Assembly: GCA_917880885.1 (NCBI GenBank)
Contig: OU862928.1
Location: forward strand, 7,149,721-7,213,720
Source of the DNA: Limnephilus marmoratus
Lineage: Eukaryota; Arthropoda; Insecta; Trichoptera; Limnephilidae
DNA length: 64,000 nucleotides
Direction of reading: 5' to 3'
Of this stretch, positions 10,402 to 20,400 are shown one piece after another. Made by a program: the position numbers and the translations under genes. Below the pieces are notes generated by a model. It did not search any database. It saw nothing but the letters and a program-made list of their open reading frames with translations, and had not been told where the DNA came from. Position 1 is the first letter of the stretch. The number at the start of each line of letters is the position of its first letter.

Positions 10402-10680
10402 TTGATAGAATCCCTTTATCAGTGTTTGCAGATGTACCAACTTGCCTCCTTTAAAATTAGTCCAAGACGTCGTCACCAGGTGGAATTCCACATACAACAT
10501 GCTGTCGAGGATTTGGTTGCTGAGGGATGCTCTTGTATCAACGTTCGCCGTGGAACAACCATCATTAAACTGTTTATCTCAAGATGAATGGACTATTATC
10601 AAGCGCTCCATTTTAATTTTGAAAATATTTCTTGATATCACAAATGACGTGAGTAGTGAAAAAAATATTTAATTTTCCAA
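10402..10680 (+). pseudogene. hAT transposase fragment (ZBED-like)
   Basis: The frame at 10442-10672 reads PLKLVQDVVTRWNSTYNML followed by RIWLLRDAL and ILKIFLDITNDV. This is the conserved central block of hAT transposases of the ZBED type, which cut and paste DNA with an RNase-H-like core. Only about 75 residues survive. No BED finger or C-terminal dimerisation domain is adjacent, so it is a relic. Confidence 0.7.
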
Positions 10681-10699
10681 TGTAATTATTTATATTCGC

Positions 10700-11417
10700 G
10701 ATCAGAAGTGTCTTCGTGCAAGACGGCGGAGCGGAAAACGTTCATGTCGCAATTGAGGACAGAATTGTCAATTTTGAGACGAACGATCCAAGTCTCTCTA
10801 CTCGTCGCATACTCATTCATGGTAGGAGGAATTAGCCACGTGACAGTATGGAAGGCACTTAAAAACATGGCCTCCATCCCTACCAATAGAGGCCCTGCCA
10901 AGGATTAATGGAAAACAACAATTTTTCAAAAATTGTTTACTGCAGAAGAATGTTGCGTAAAGTGATGAGGAACCCCGATTTCATGCGAAATATTTTATTT
11001 ACGGATGAGGTCTAGTTCACGAAAACAGGTGTACTCAATCTACATAATTTACACACCTGGGCTGAATAAAACCCGAAGGCGTTCAAGAGTTTTCCAGTCA
11101 AGACAGATTTTCGGTTAACGTGTGGGCCAGGATTTTAGACAATAAAATACTTGGTGCAATCGAACCGCCTCCGATATGAAATGGACCAAGGTATTTGGAG
11201 TTTATTCGGGAGCAGCTGGGTGTTATTTTAGAGGATGTGACCCTTGAAACACACAGAAGAATGTGGTTCCAGCAAAACGGCGCACCACACCATCGCCGTG
11301 AGGAACCACCTCGACGAGCAGTTTCCTGGACGGTGGATAGGGCGCGGAAGTTCAATACTTGCATGGTCACCGAGGTCCCCCGACTTAGCCCCCCTCGATT
11401 TCTATCTATGGGGGCCC
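10700..11417 (+). pseudogene. IS630/Tc1-like transposase, 5' part (split by piggyBac)
   Basis: Reading across frames, the order is that of an insect DDE_3 transposase: HTH remnant with SFMVGGISHVTVWKAL, first catalytic region ILFTDEV, ENP-like AE*NPKAF, VRNHLDEQFPGRWIGRG, and the last catalytic block SPDLAPLDFYLWGPL. Several stops and frameshifts interrupt it. At 11418 it is broken by a TTAA followed by the piggyBac end. It resumes at 14118 with the expected C-terminus. It is not functional. Confidence 0.8.
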
Positions 11418-11421
11418 TTAA
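11418..11421. repeat. piggyBac target site TTAA (left)
   Basis: TTAA directly precedes the first base of the piggyBac end (CCTGTCCGGGAG). TTAA is the obligate piggyBac target. The right-hand copy at 14118-14121 reads TTAG. Confidence 0.8.
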
Positions 11422-12017
11422 CCTGTCCGGGAGTATGACCGTACATGTACGGTGAGAAAAAAATATCCCGGAAGGAGTATGACCGTACATGTACGTTAGC
11501 GCCTAGAAATTAATTATTACTAGGTTTCTTCACAAAAACTGAAGGTTACCGACATCTCTGATCAATTCTACATAACTTTTCGAAGTTTTTAGCGATTTAT
11601 CTATTATACCGACCGAGTTATTCACGATTTAAATATTCTGTGACGTCACCGTTCGGCAGTCGGTAATAGCAAACCTTTTATGCTGAACGCCGCATTTTGA
11701 AAGAATAAACCGTTGATGTTTTTATGTGTTTTACGCTGCAAATTATCTGTTTCGTGTTTGATTTCGCATTGACGAAATATTTTACGTGTTTAAATGTGTA
11801 TATTTGTTTATATGATTGTGCTGTTAGTGATTTTATATAGTTTGAAGACAGTTTTTGACAGTTATTGACATTTGGAAGGTGTTATTTGTCCGTATTGTGA
11901 ATTGTGTTGTTTATTGTTGGTAGTGTTATTTGTAAGATATTGGTTATTATCTTTGACATTACAATATAGATATTGCTTTATAAGTAGTTTGACTTTCTAT
12001 TTCGGAACTTATATAAA

Positions 12018-13700
12018 ATGAACGCCCAAGACATTGCCAATGCTTTGATCGAAAGTGAAGATGAAGATGTTTTCGAGGATATTGAAGATATACCAATACA
12101 TTCAGATAGTTCATCCGATGAATCTGATACATCTGATTCGGATGAAACAACCGTACCTAGTTGTTCAACAGCTAAAAAGAGAAAAGTTGATCAACGTAAA
12201 TGGGATCAGGGTGAATTTACGCCCGTTATCCATGAATTCAACTCCAGCAACTCAGGTATAAAACAAAATATTTCTGTTAGCGAAAATTCGTTGGAAATTG
12301 AGTTTTTTGAAATATTTTTTACGCTTGACGTAGTGAAAATAATTGTCAGCCAAACGAATAAGTACGCTGCAAAAATTTCCTTAGACGTTTCCCTAAACTC
12401 AAAAATGAAGAAGTGGAAAGATACCACGGAGGCCGAAATGTATACATTTTTCGCCACGATTATGCTTGTGGGAAAAAACTCACTGAAGAAATACTGGACG
12501 AATAATCCAGTAATTGAAACCCCTTTCTTCAAAGTCTTATTTTCCCAGGACAGATTTTTACTTTTGCTGCGTGCCCTTCATTTTTCAGATAACGATATTA
12601 GGACAACCGACAAATTATGTAAAATAAGAAATCTTCTGGATCCTTTGAAGACGATTTTCAAAACAACTTTTTATCCTTTTCAAAATCTCTGTATAGATGA
12701 GAGTCTCGTGTTGTGGAAGGGAAGACTCTCATTCAAAATTTATATTCCATCAAAACGACATAGATTTGGGATAAAGTTGTTTGTGCACTGTGATGCACTA
12801 ACCGGCTATGTTTTGGATATAATTGTGTATACTGGCTCTGAATCAGACATAAAGATGAATCCCGATATTGGTATATCAGGGTCAGTCGTTACCACAATGC
12901 TAAGTGATTATTTAGGGAAAGGTCACAGATTGTTTGTTGATAATTGGTATACAAGCCCAACATTGTTTGATTTCCTGCATAAAAATAAAACAAATGCATG
13001 TGGAACGGTTAGAGCGAACCGAAAAGATATGCCAAAATTTGGTAATGAGAAGATGAAAAGAGGAGAAGTGAAGGCACTGAATTCCAACAATCTCATGGCA
13101 ATGAAATGGCGCGATAAAAGAGATGTAATAATGCTCACTAACATACATTCAGACGCAATGATAGTAACAGACAAAATTGATTTCTCCACGGGAGAAAATA
13201 AAATAAAACCAGAGGCAGTTTTAGAATATACAAAAAATATGGGAGCTGTTGACAAAGTGGACCGCATTTTAGGCTTTGCAGACAGTTCTAGAAAATCTCT
13301 AAAATGGTACAAAAAAATTTTCTTCAGATTGATTGATATTGGGACACTAAATGCTTTTTTTTTGCATCGTTTGAAAACGCAAAAGGTTTTATCATTTAGC
13401 GAATTCCGGGAAAACCTTATATCTCAGTTGGTCGAAAAATATCATACAAACAGGCCGGCATCATCTGGAGGAAGGCGAGTAGTGGACCATCCAACTCGTC
13501 TTTTAGGGAAACATTTTCTTCGTCCTGTACCAGAAACTGTAGCCCAAGGAAAACGAACTCAACGACAATGCCATGTATGTAGACATACAGCAGTTCGACC
13601 TCAAAAAAGAAAGGATACGAAATATATGTGCACCGACTGTAATGTTGCGTTTTGCGTATATCCATGTTTCGAGGACTACCATACAAAAAAACAATATTAG
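12018..13700 (+). CDS. piggyBac transposase, intact, 560 aa
   Basis: This is a complete PGBD-type transposase. The N-terminus (12-46) is acidic and serine-rich, followed by a basic KKRKV (53-57) that looks like a nuclear localisation signal. The DDE_Tnp_1_7 core spans roughly residues 95-440. The catalytic aspartates are visible as D227 in CIDESLVLWKGR, D308 in FVDNWYTSP and D412 in GAVDKVDRI. The C-terminal cysteine-rich domain (518-555) has C518, C521, C538, C541, C546, C550 and H555, the usual DNA-end-binding zinc module. The ATG is preceded by ATATAAA. No frame damage is seen, so the enzyme may still be active on TTAA-flanked ends. An AATAAA lies at about 13891. A run of 70 A begins seven bases after the stop. 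Confidence 0.93.
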   Translation: MNAQDIANALIESEDEDVFEDIEDIPIHSDSSSDESDTSDSDETTVPSCSTAKKRKVDQRKWDQGEFTPVIHEFNSSNSGIKQNISVSENSLEIEFFEIFFTLDVVKIIVSQTNKYAAKISLDVSLNSKMKKWKDTTEAEMYTFFATIMLVGKNSLKKYWTNNPVIETPFFKVLFSQDRFLLLLRALHFSDNDIRTTDKLCKIRNLLDPLKTIFKTTFYPFQNLCIDESLVLWKGRLSFKIYIPSKRHRFGIKLFVHCDALTGYVLDIIVYTGSESDIKMNPDIGISGSVVTTMLSDYLGKGHRLFVDNWYTSPTLFDFLHKNKTNACGTVRANRKDMPKFGNEKMKRGEVKALNSNNLMAMKWRDKRDVIMLTNIHSDAMIVTDKIDFSTGENKIKPEAVLEYTKNMGAVDKVDRILGFADSSRKSLKWYKKIFFRLIDIGTLNAFFLHRLKTQKVLSFSEFRENLISQLVEKYHTNRPASSGGRRVVDHPTRLLGKHFLRPVPETVAQGKRTQRQCHVCRHTAVRPQKRKDTKYMCTDCNVAFCVYPCFEDYHTKKQY

Positions 13701-13706
13701 TTACCG

Positions 13707-13776
<70 letters not shown>
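13707..13776 (+). repeat. A70 homopolymer
   Basis: Seventy consecutive A residues follow the transposase stop codon after six bases. The sequence continues with a normal-looking 3' region, so this is an internal poly(A) expansion, not the end of a retrocopy. Its length may be unreliable in assembly. Confidence 0.9.
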
Positions 13777-13777
<1 letters not shown>

Positions 13778-14117
13778 AGTTTTAGTGTAAATGGTTAAAT
13801 TTGTGTCCCTATATGATTGTGTAAAAAAAATTTTAAAGTTGCATATGGAATAATTCAAATTGTGGTAAGTGAATTTAATTTTTAGAAGATAATAAACCTC
13901 TGTTTTGATGACCGATGGTTGGTGATTTCTGAAAGCATGTTTTTGTTTTTTCCTTCTAAAAACCATATTATTGATTTTTATGTGCTAGTTTCTCAGTAAA
14001 AGTATATTATTTTATCATATTCCGTGATTTGGCATTTAAAAAAATATCTATTTTAATTATTGAAAAAACTCACTCCCGCAGTACCACTTTATTTTTTAAA
14101 ACTCACTAACGGAGAGG

Positions 14118-14290
14118 TTAGCAAACGTGTACGCCAAACCGGTAGACTTGAGGGAGCAACTGTTAGAAATAATAATAGACCCTGCCACCGAAATGAAAAG
14201 AAATCCACAAAATTTAAATAGAACAAATATTTTAAGACTTCATACCTGTCTTGAAAACGAAGGTGGGCACTTCGATCAAATCGTTTACAT
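14118..14290 (+). pseudogene. IS630/Tc1-like transposase, 3' part
   Basis: This is the continuation of 10700-11417. It reads ANVYAKPVDLREQLLEII and, later, LENEGGHFDQI, the usual C-terminal ending of insect IS630/Tc1-like transposases. The first four bases (TTAG) are the mutated right copy of the piggyBac TTAA target. Confidence 0.8.
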
Positions 14291-14329
14291 GTCATTCATA
14301 TTAAATATCATTTTGGGAGGCGGGAAATC

Positions 14330-14495
14330 ACCTACTGTACTCGCATTAAGGCAACAAGGCTTATAAAGAAAAACTTGATGCTGTGCCTTTATCACCTGAA
14401 CCAATGGTAACTCGACGGGAAACGTGGCTCGAAACTGAACTGTTCTACAATCAATATTTCGATGCCAATAAAGGCATAATAGATGACCTGACATC
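14330..14495 (+). pseudogene. hAT-like transposase fragment, left part
   Basis: The frame reads YKEKLDAVPLSPEPMVTRRE then TWLETELFYNQYF and GIIDDL, matching the conserved TRW-x-TW-L motif region of hAT transposases. It is cut at 14495 by a small hAT-like MITE and seems to continue briefly after 14829. It is unrelated to the hAT fragment at 10402. Confidence 0.6.
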
Positions 14496-14828
14496 CAGTG
14501 GCATAGCTTTTGTGGGCGGCAGGGGCGGCCTGCCCCTGGCGGCACTTGAAATGTATGTATAATAATGGCATCTTGCTCATTGTAGCAACTGGCAACACTG
14601 TCTGTACTGAATTGCTGGAATTCCCCATATTTTATTTTATGCTTGGATTGTTTATGACCAATATTCAGCGAGAATAAGTTAAGAGAAGTCCGTGAGTGAT
14701 ACTTTAACAATTCTAAGAAAGTTTCATTCATACTGTATATTTTAGTCTTTTAAATTGAAGTACCTTATTTAGGGGGCGGCGAAATGTTCCTCCGCCCCCG
14801 CCGGCTGACACCCATTGCTATACCACTG
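14496..14828. mobile_element. hAT-like MITE inside the hAT fragment
   Basis: The ends are CAGTGGCATAGC and GCTATACCACTG, an 11-of-12 inverted match with the typical hAT start CAGTGG. The flanking 8-mers are CTGACATC (14488-14495) and TTGACAGC (14829-14836), 6 of 8 identical, a likely aged target duplication. The interior has GC-rich GGGCGGCAGGGGCGGC near one end and a matching CCGCCCCCGCC near the other. There is no transposase. Confidence 0.75.
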
Positions 14829-14967
14829 TTGACAGCGCAGATTATATGATAGTTCGTTGATGTCTGTTTTATATAATATTGTAAACCCCTGCTGATAGTT
14901 TAGTCAGTAGATACAAATTCCCATTAATAATAATATTGTATCCATTAAGTATCAATAAAATCCCACC

Positions 14968-15002
14968 CTGAAGAAGTGAGCGTTGCTCACGAAACATGTT
15001 GG
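14968..15002 (+). ncRNA. Hammerhead-ribozyme-like core, copy 1
   Basis: CTGAAGA (14968-14974), one extra A, a 6-bp stem GTGAGC/GCTCAC (14976-14981 with 14985-14990) with a GTT loop, then GAAA (14991-14994) and CATGTT. This is the order of the conserved hammerhead core (CUGANGA, stem II, GAAA). ACATGT could form a minimal stem III before a GUU cleavage triplet, and three pairs of stem I (ACC with GGT) are possible. Small hammerheads of this type are known in Penelope-like retroelements. The extra A and weak stem I make activity uncertain. A second copy is at 46434. Confidence 0.5.
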
Positions 15003-15410
15003 TTTTTGTAAACAATAAAAGTGGTAAAAACTAAGTATTTTATTAATTTGAATCAAAATGGTGCCACAAAATAAGTTTGCTGTGTTAGAAGAAATAATAT
15101 TGATAATGTGTCTCTATGATAAGTAATTTGTATAGTGCCGGTTTTGTGAAAAATCACCTCAAGATCGCTGTACGTAAAAATAATATCCTGCTGCATAATG
15201 TAACCTCTAAACGACATGTATGTTTAGGTACCTATTAGAAACCTAAACTAACCGAATTCTTATTTTTATTATTCATCTTTATTTATTTTTGACTTACAAT
15301 TTGTTTTATTCAATGCCTGTCTCACTAGGAGAACCTGTATTGAGAGCAGGCGTAGCAAGTCGTATTGAATATTATTATTAGTTAAGAAATTGTTTAGTTT
15401 TAATAACTAA

Positions 15411-16136
15411 TGGCCGGTACACACGACAACGATTTATCGTAGCGATCTAGCTGCACAAACTGTTTGTGCAGTTATAACGAACGTGTGTACGAAGATTGGC
15501 GCAGATTTTTTGGTTGGTGCAAGCCGTCGGAGGCAGTTGCAAAATCTATTCGATAAATCGTTGTCGATCGCATTTGCACAGTCTCATCGTAGCGTATGGA
15601 CGAAAATCGGGGCAATCGTTCAGTTCGTTCACAAGTTGAAGATGTGTCCGTGCACGTTAAAACACGTTGCAAGAAGATTGTAGCGGAATCCGTGAGTTAT
15701 TGGAAGAGTTTATCCAGTGCTATAAAAATGAAGTTTGCTTGTGGAATAAGAAAAGTAAAGATTATCACGACCGCAATAAGAAACATGCTGCCTACAATAG
15801 GCTAATTCATAAGTACAAACCTATTGATCCTAATGCCAATAGGGAGACGGTAGTGAAGAAAATTAATAACCTGCGAACTTCCTGCAAGAAGGAACTCAAC
15901 AAAGCCAAAAAGTCCTTAAAATCTGGACAAAATCTTGCACAAAATAAGCCAGGCTAGCGCTAGCGCGTTATCGTCTTCCATCGTGGATGACATGTTTCTT
16001 AACTGAGTTTCTGCAGAGAACTGACGATCGACGCATATATTGTAAACGTGTGAACGCTCTATGGACGTTCCATATCTGCACAAACGGTCTGTGCAGTTAA
16101 ATCGCTACGAAAAATCGTTGTCATGTGTACCGGGCT
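15411..16136 (+). mobile_element. PIF/Harbinger-type element with MADF frame
   Basis: Terminal inverted repeats of about 60 bp are clear. The left end is TGGCCGGTACACACGACAAC and the right end is its near reverse complement ending GTGTACCGGGCT. The element is flanked by the 3-bp duplication TAA (15408-15410 and 16137-16139), the Harbinger type. It encodes only the accessory MADF protein, not the DDE transposase, so it depends on another copy. Confidence 0.85.
15667..15957 (+). CDS. MADF-domain DNA-binding protein of the Harbinger element
   Basis: The frame contains ELLEEFIQCYKNEVCLWNKK, then SKDYHDRNKKHAAYNRL, then ETVVKKINNLRTSCKKELNK. This is a nearly complete MADF domain (about 80 residues; Myb-like DNA-binding fold) of the kind encoded next to PIF/Harbinger transposases, where it helps recognise element ends. 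The frame has no ATG at its start; TTG 15667 is simply the first codon after a frame break, so the true start is lost or upstream in another frame (about 15596). It is probably a decayed gene. Confidence 0.75.
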   Translation: MQEDCSGIRELLEEFIQCYKNEVCLWNKKSKDYHDRNKKHAAYNRLIHKYKPIDPNANRETVVKKINNLRTSCKKELNKAKKSLKSGQNLAQNKPG

Positions 16137-16897
16137 TAAGAGGTACTGATGTAAATTTCATTCATTGTTCATTTCGAATAAGTTATACACAACCCAAATA
16201 GATGATACATAACCTCAAAATAACATAGGTATTTTACTATTGGTGCGAGCAGTAATTTTCTTTTATGAAAGGAAATAATTCTCTAGCCGGATCTAGAATT
16301 ACTGATATTGACAATGGATCAGTTATAAAAAGGTATGCCAAGGGTCAGGAAGAAAGCATTAATTCACTTTAAAAAATAAACGTATATCCCATCCCTATAC
16401 ATACTTAAGTTTGTGTTTTTATACGGCCCGTATAAACCTAGAACTTGTTTATTTGGCCTGTGAGAGCCTTCTCAGTTTGATATGGTCAGCTTACAACATT
16501 CGACACGGTACCTGTTTCAAAACAACATAATGAAGAATCAAGTCGTACTAAGAGAAAAATAAGTTTTCACCACGTCGAAACACATAATATAATAGTTTGT
16601 ACGCATCGAATAAATTTTTGTACACACTAACTTCTGCAACGAAACAACAAAACTCGGCAATTGGAAATGCGTACATCAATAGGTATGAAACCTTGGTCAA
16701 TTTACAATTTACGTTTGAGTCAAACTATATATATATATATATATATATACATAACCAATTTGCACGTGTCAAGTTTCATCGTTTTGTTTGTGGTACATAA
16801 ATACACTTTCAACACAACTAACTGCTTTAAAATTATCATCGTAATCTTCTACTCCAAACTCGACCGGCTTTGTACAAAGAACCGGGAGATTCATGCT
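16137..16897. other. No gene seen; (AT)n microsatellite at 16726-16749
   Basis: AT-rich sequence downstream of INTS14. A short TA repeat lies at 16726-16749. The sequence TTTATT at about 16448, read on the minus strand as AATAAA, is a possible INTS14 polyadenylation signal, about 790 bases after the stop. Nothing else is recognised. Confidence 0.4.
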
Positions 16898-17195
16898 GGT
16901 CTTTCTTTATCAATGGTGTCAGAACCGGCTAAAACTGGAGAGTTGAGGAAGGTCACATCCAAAAGTAGACATCAAAAGGCTCAACTTTTGACCTTTTTAT
17001 ACCAATGGAGAGATGGACGTCATAATCAACAAAACTGGAGAGTCACGTCCAAAATTAGACGTCAAAAGGCTCACCTTTTGGTCTTTCTATACCAATGTAC
17101 CGTTGGACGTCAGAACTGGAGACAATTGATTGAGACCACATCCAAAAGACTAACAAAAGTCGTCTGGTCTTTCAGTGCCAACGAACAGATGGACG
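16898..17195. repeat. Degenerate tandem repeat, 4 units of about 90 bp
   Basis: Units begin GGTCTTTCTTTATCAATGG, CCTTTTTATACCAATGG, GTCTTTCTATACCAATG and GTCTTTCAGTGCCAACG at about 16898, 16991, 17081 and 17167. All share CACATCCAAAA-like and GACGTCA-like motifs. The array begins about 47 bases downstream of the INTS14 stop codon and would lie in its 3' UTR. Confidence 0.75.
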
Positions 17196-17241
17196 TCAGA
17201 AGGCACAGAGTGAATAGAATGGATACCGTGACTGGTGGCGG

Positions 17242-17418
17242 TCAGAGTGGCAGCTGCATCTTGGGATCGGTGCACTGGCGCAGGTGTTGCACGGCCGTTG
17301 CGATGGCGGGCCCGGCCTGCGGCAGGAGCGCCGCTTCTCGCTCCAGCACTGTCGCGGCGGCTCCCAGCGCCTCTACCCAGCCCAGGGCGAGAGCAGCACG
17401 GCGCACTCGGTTCACCTC
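17242..17418 (-). CDS. INTS14: INTS14 coding exon 10 (last)
   Basis: Acceptor CTTTTGGCAG. It encodes residues 426-483, EVNRVRRAALALGWVEALGA through LEREAALLPQAG to the end DPKMQLPL, then TGA at 17244-17242. It is very GC-rich. A tandem repeat follows the stop in the 3' UTR. Confidence 0.92.
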   Translation of the reverse strand, partial: EVNRVRRAALALGWVEALGAAATVLEREAALLPQAGPAIATAVQHLRQCTDPKMQLPL

Positions 17419-20400
17419 CTGCCAAAAGCATTATTCCTTTAATACATAATTTTTAAAAAGTAAAAAATTTTAATGCAAACATGAAAAGTTTAAAAATTGC
17501 TCACCTCACTTTTTTTCTAACTCAAAAAACGAAAATAAAAAAAAAACGAAAATAAAAAAAATAAAAATAAAATAAATAAAAACCACCTTTGTACATATTT
17601 TATCAGGAAGATGAATTATGAATGGTTGCGCCAGTTTACATTTAAATTATTGTTTGTCTATGATATAGTAACTGAGTAACTGCTTCGTTCCCTTATTCCA
17701 ATTCATACCTATATCATATGCCAAAACAAAACAGCTTTGATTCGCTTTACTTGCGCCTGATTATTGTTGTAATGAAAAACCCTGGCCACGTGTGATGTAC
17801 GTTGAGATTCATTCCTTGTTGATCCCCGCCATGCGCAATTGTGAAGTATTGTTCGGCCAGCTGCACAGTGGTCCCGCCGTAGGTCATAGCCCTAAAATAT
17901 TGATGTCCTCATAATAGGGTGATTATTGTACGTAAGTAATGACTAATTACCAAACTAACTGTAGGTATAAAAATAATCCCGGTTCCCCAAAGATTTCATT
18001 AGTTTTTCGGCTTCCAAAGTGATCTAATTGCGGGAAGTGCTAAATTACTATTAACTGGGCCTTTTTCAGTCACCGTCTTTACCGTTGCCAATTTGTTGGA
18101 ATTTTTTATTTGCGAGTGTTGTTTTGCAATGGAATTTCAAGTCAAAGGTATGTTTAATTATTTTTATTATTTTTTGAACTTATAAATATATAGACTTTTG
18201 AATTGTATGCCTGCTACGCGCGTATACATTTGTTGGTTAAATTTAAATTTGTATTTGTGTTTTCATAAACTTTTAACTACTTTAGTAAGCAGTGACACAA
18301 GTTTTATTTAATGAAAAATGTTCCTTAGAATAAGAAGTTTATGAAGCATCATTTTTTTGCTGCAGATTTTTGCATACTTCTTAATTATGCGTCATCTACG
18401 CTATTCGTATACCGTCGTAGAATTTACGGTCTACGAAAAAACACGGATATGGTTGGTAAAGCTTAAGGAATTTGCCTCGTAAGAAGAAGTCTGTGATGTC
18501 AAAAGAGGTGTTAGAATTGTTATTAAACGTTTAGTGTTTTATTTTGTATTTTATTGAAAAAAAATAGTTTAAAGTAATATAGATTTTTGTGAATATTCTG
18601 TACCTTTATAATTTTGCATGTTTTGCCATTGCATGTAACCCTTAATTCTGTTATATGACCCTTAATTCTAGATGAATAAACAATTAGAATTTAACGCAAA
18701 ATCTCTTAATTTTATCAATTATATATTCATTACCAAGTTAAACATCTCCATTACCACAAATTCCTGCATAATTGCAATAAACACTCCATGCATAGTACTT
18801 GAAAATTGTTTAAGAAATTAGTACTCGTAATTAATTTACGTACTGAATAATTCCAAAAATATCAATACGCCATTACTTGAGAAATAAGACAATAAGTACC
18901 ACCCACTACGCACTGCATTGGCAAATATCACATTCATTGTTAATATACATTAATACCTGGAAAATAATAATGTAAATTATTGAGGGAAAATACAATATGC
19001 TAATAATGTGTGTTTTTCCCAATAGTAATTAGTAAAATAAATCGAAATTTTAACGAGACATTGAAAACAGATAATGATGCTAGTACTTAACAATTTGAAA
19101 TTTAATTCCTTGAGCAAATAAGGTGGAAAAACCCAATAGCAAATGATTTGAATGTTTATCACAAAGTCAACATGCTATAACCGCCCTCCCTTGCGCGTTG
19201 GCCCACTGTGCGCTGTTGTGTGAATCCATAGTAAATATTGGATTGTTTTACCCGCCGATATTTTATTTATTTATTTATTCTTAGTACATTTACATTACAA
19301 AGGTATAATATATTGTCCTCCACACTAGGAGTTCACCTGTGTTGTAGAGGACATTTATCAGTTGTAAATTATGAATTATAAATTGTGAATAGTAAAACAA
19401 AAGAGTGTTAATTGCTAATACAAAAAGAGAAACAATAAAAATCAAAATATAAAATCAAAATATAAAATCGACTTCAATTCGACAAAAATTATAAATTAAA
19501 AGTTAAAAAGATTGTAGCCAGTTTCTTATGTTTTTTTTGTATTCAATAATATTAGTTGTTTTATATTGTGTAGGAAGAGAATTGTATAGTTTTATAGCCT
19601 GGCATCTGTAGTGTTTTTGTCCAAAGGATGTGTTTGTTTTTGGTATTTGTAGTTGGTGAGCATGTCTTGTTCTAGTATTGCGAGAATTTTGTGAAGTGTT
19701 AAATGTGGATAAGTTCTTGTAAAGGAAAGTATTTGTTTTGAATATAATTTTTGAATTTTCAGCACTGGGAATTTTTCGAATATGATTGAAGTGGGTGTTA
19801 GTATTGGTAACTTAAGTATTACTTTTATTAGGGTTTTCTGAGCTTTAAACAGTGTATTAATGTATTTTTTACAGGCACAGCCCCAGGCAATAATGCCGTA
19901 TTCCATTATGGATTGTGCAAATGCGACGTATATATTTTTTATATCACATATGTTTAAAACGCGTAACAAAAATAAAATTTCTTTAATTATAACTTTCATG
20001 ACACACATATCAATGAAATAGAATCAATCCGTGACCTAGGGGTAGTACTAGATGTAAAACTAAATTTTATCAAACATATTAACGAAGTAATCAACAAAGC
20101 AAATAAGATATTGGGATTTATAATTCGCATATCTAAACCTTTTCGCAATATTAAAACTATGTATTCCCTTTACACCACGTATATCCGCCCCCGCTTAGAA
20201 TACTGCACACTAATTTGGGCACCGTTCTACCAATGCCATATTGACAGAATCGAAAGTGTGCAAAACAAATTTTTTAAACACATAAATTATAAATTCAAAT
20301 TACTCTTTGCAAATAACACTGAATCCTTAAAATTTCACAACTTTACTCCACTTCAAACGCGTAGATTAATATCTGATCAAATATTTTTATACAAAATTCT

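Larger units (their letters stand above)
11422..14117 (+). mobile_element. piggyBac element, about 2.7 kb, nested in an IS630-like element
   Basis: The left end starts CCTGTCCGGGAG. The right end is CTAACGGAGAGG, whose reverse complement matches 9 of 12 positions. A subterminal sequence GAGTATGACCGTACATGTACG occurs twice at the left end (about 11431 and 11475). ACTCACTCCCGCAG and ACTCACTAACGG form a similar pair at the right end. The element carries one intact transposase ORF. Removing it together with one target copy restores an open IS630-like frame across the junction (Y-L-W-G-P-L-A-N-V-Y-A), which fixes both boundaries. Confidence 0.85.

Noticed and set aside
13707..13776. A70 run as proof that the piggyBac gene is a retrocopy
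   Set aside because: The element continues to a matching right end beyond the run and has a TTAA-type target, so it moved as DNA.
13573..13785. ORF ending in polylysine
   Set aside because: It is the A70 run read in another frame of the piggyBac 3' end.
16661..17449. 262-codon plus-strand ORF
   Set aside because: It joins a tandem repeat to the antisense of INTS14 exon 10. The minus strand has splice signals and a conserved protein there.
18129..18160. Tiny start exon M-E-F-Q-V-K with donor GTATGT
   Set aside because: Only six codons and no partner exon could be identified, so it is not listed as a gene.
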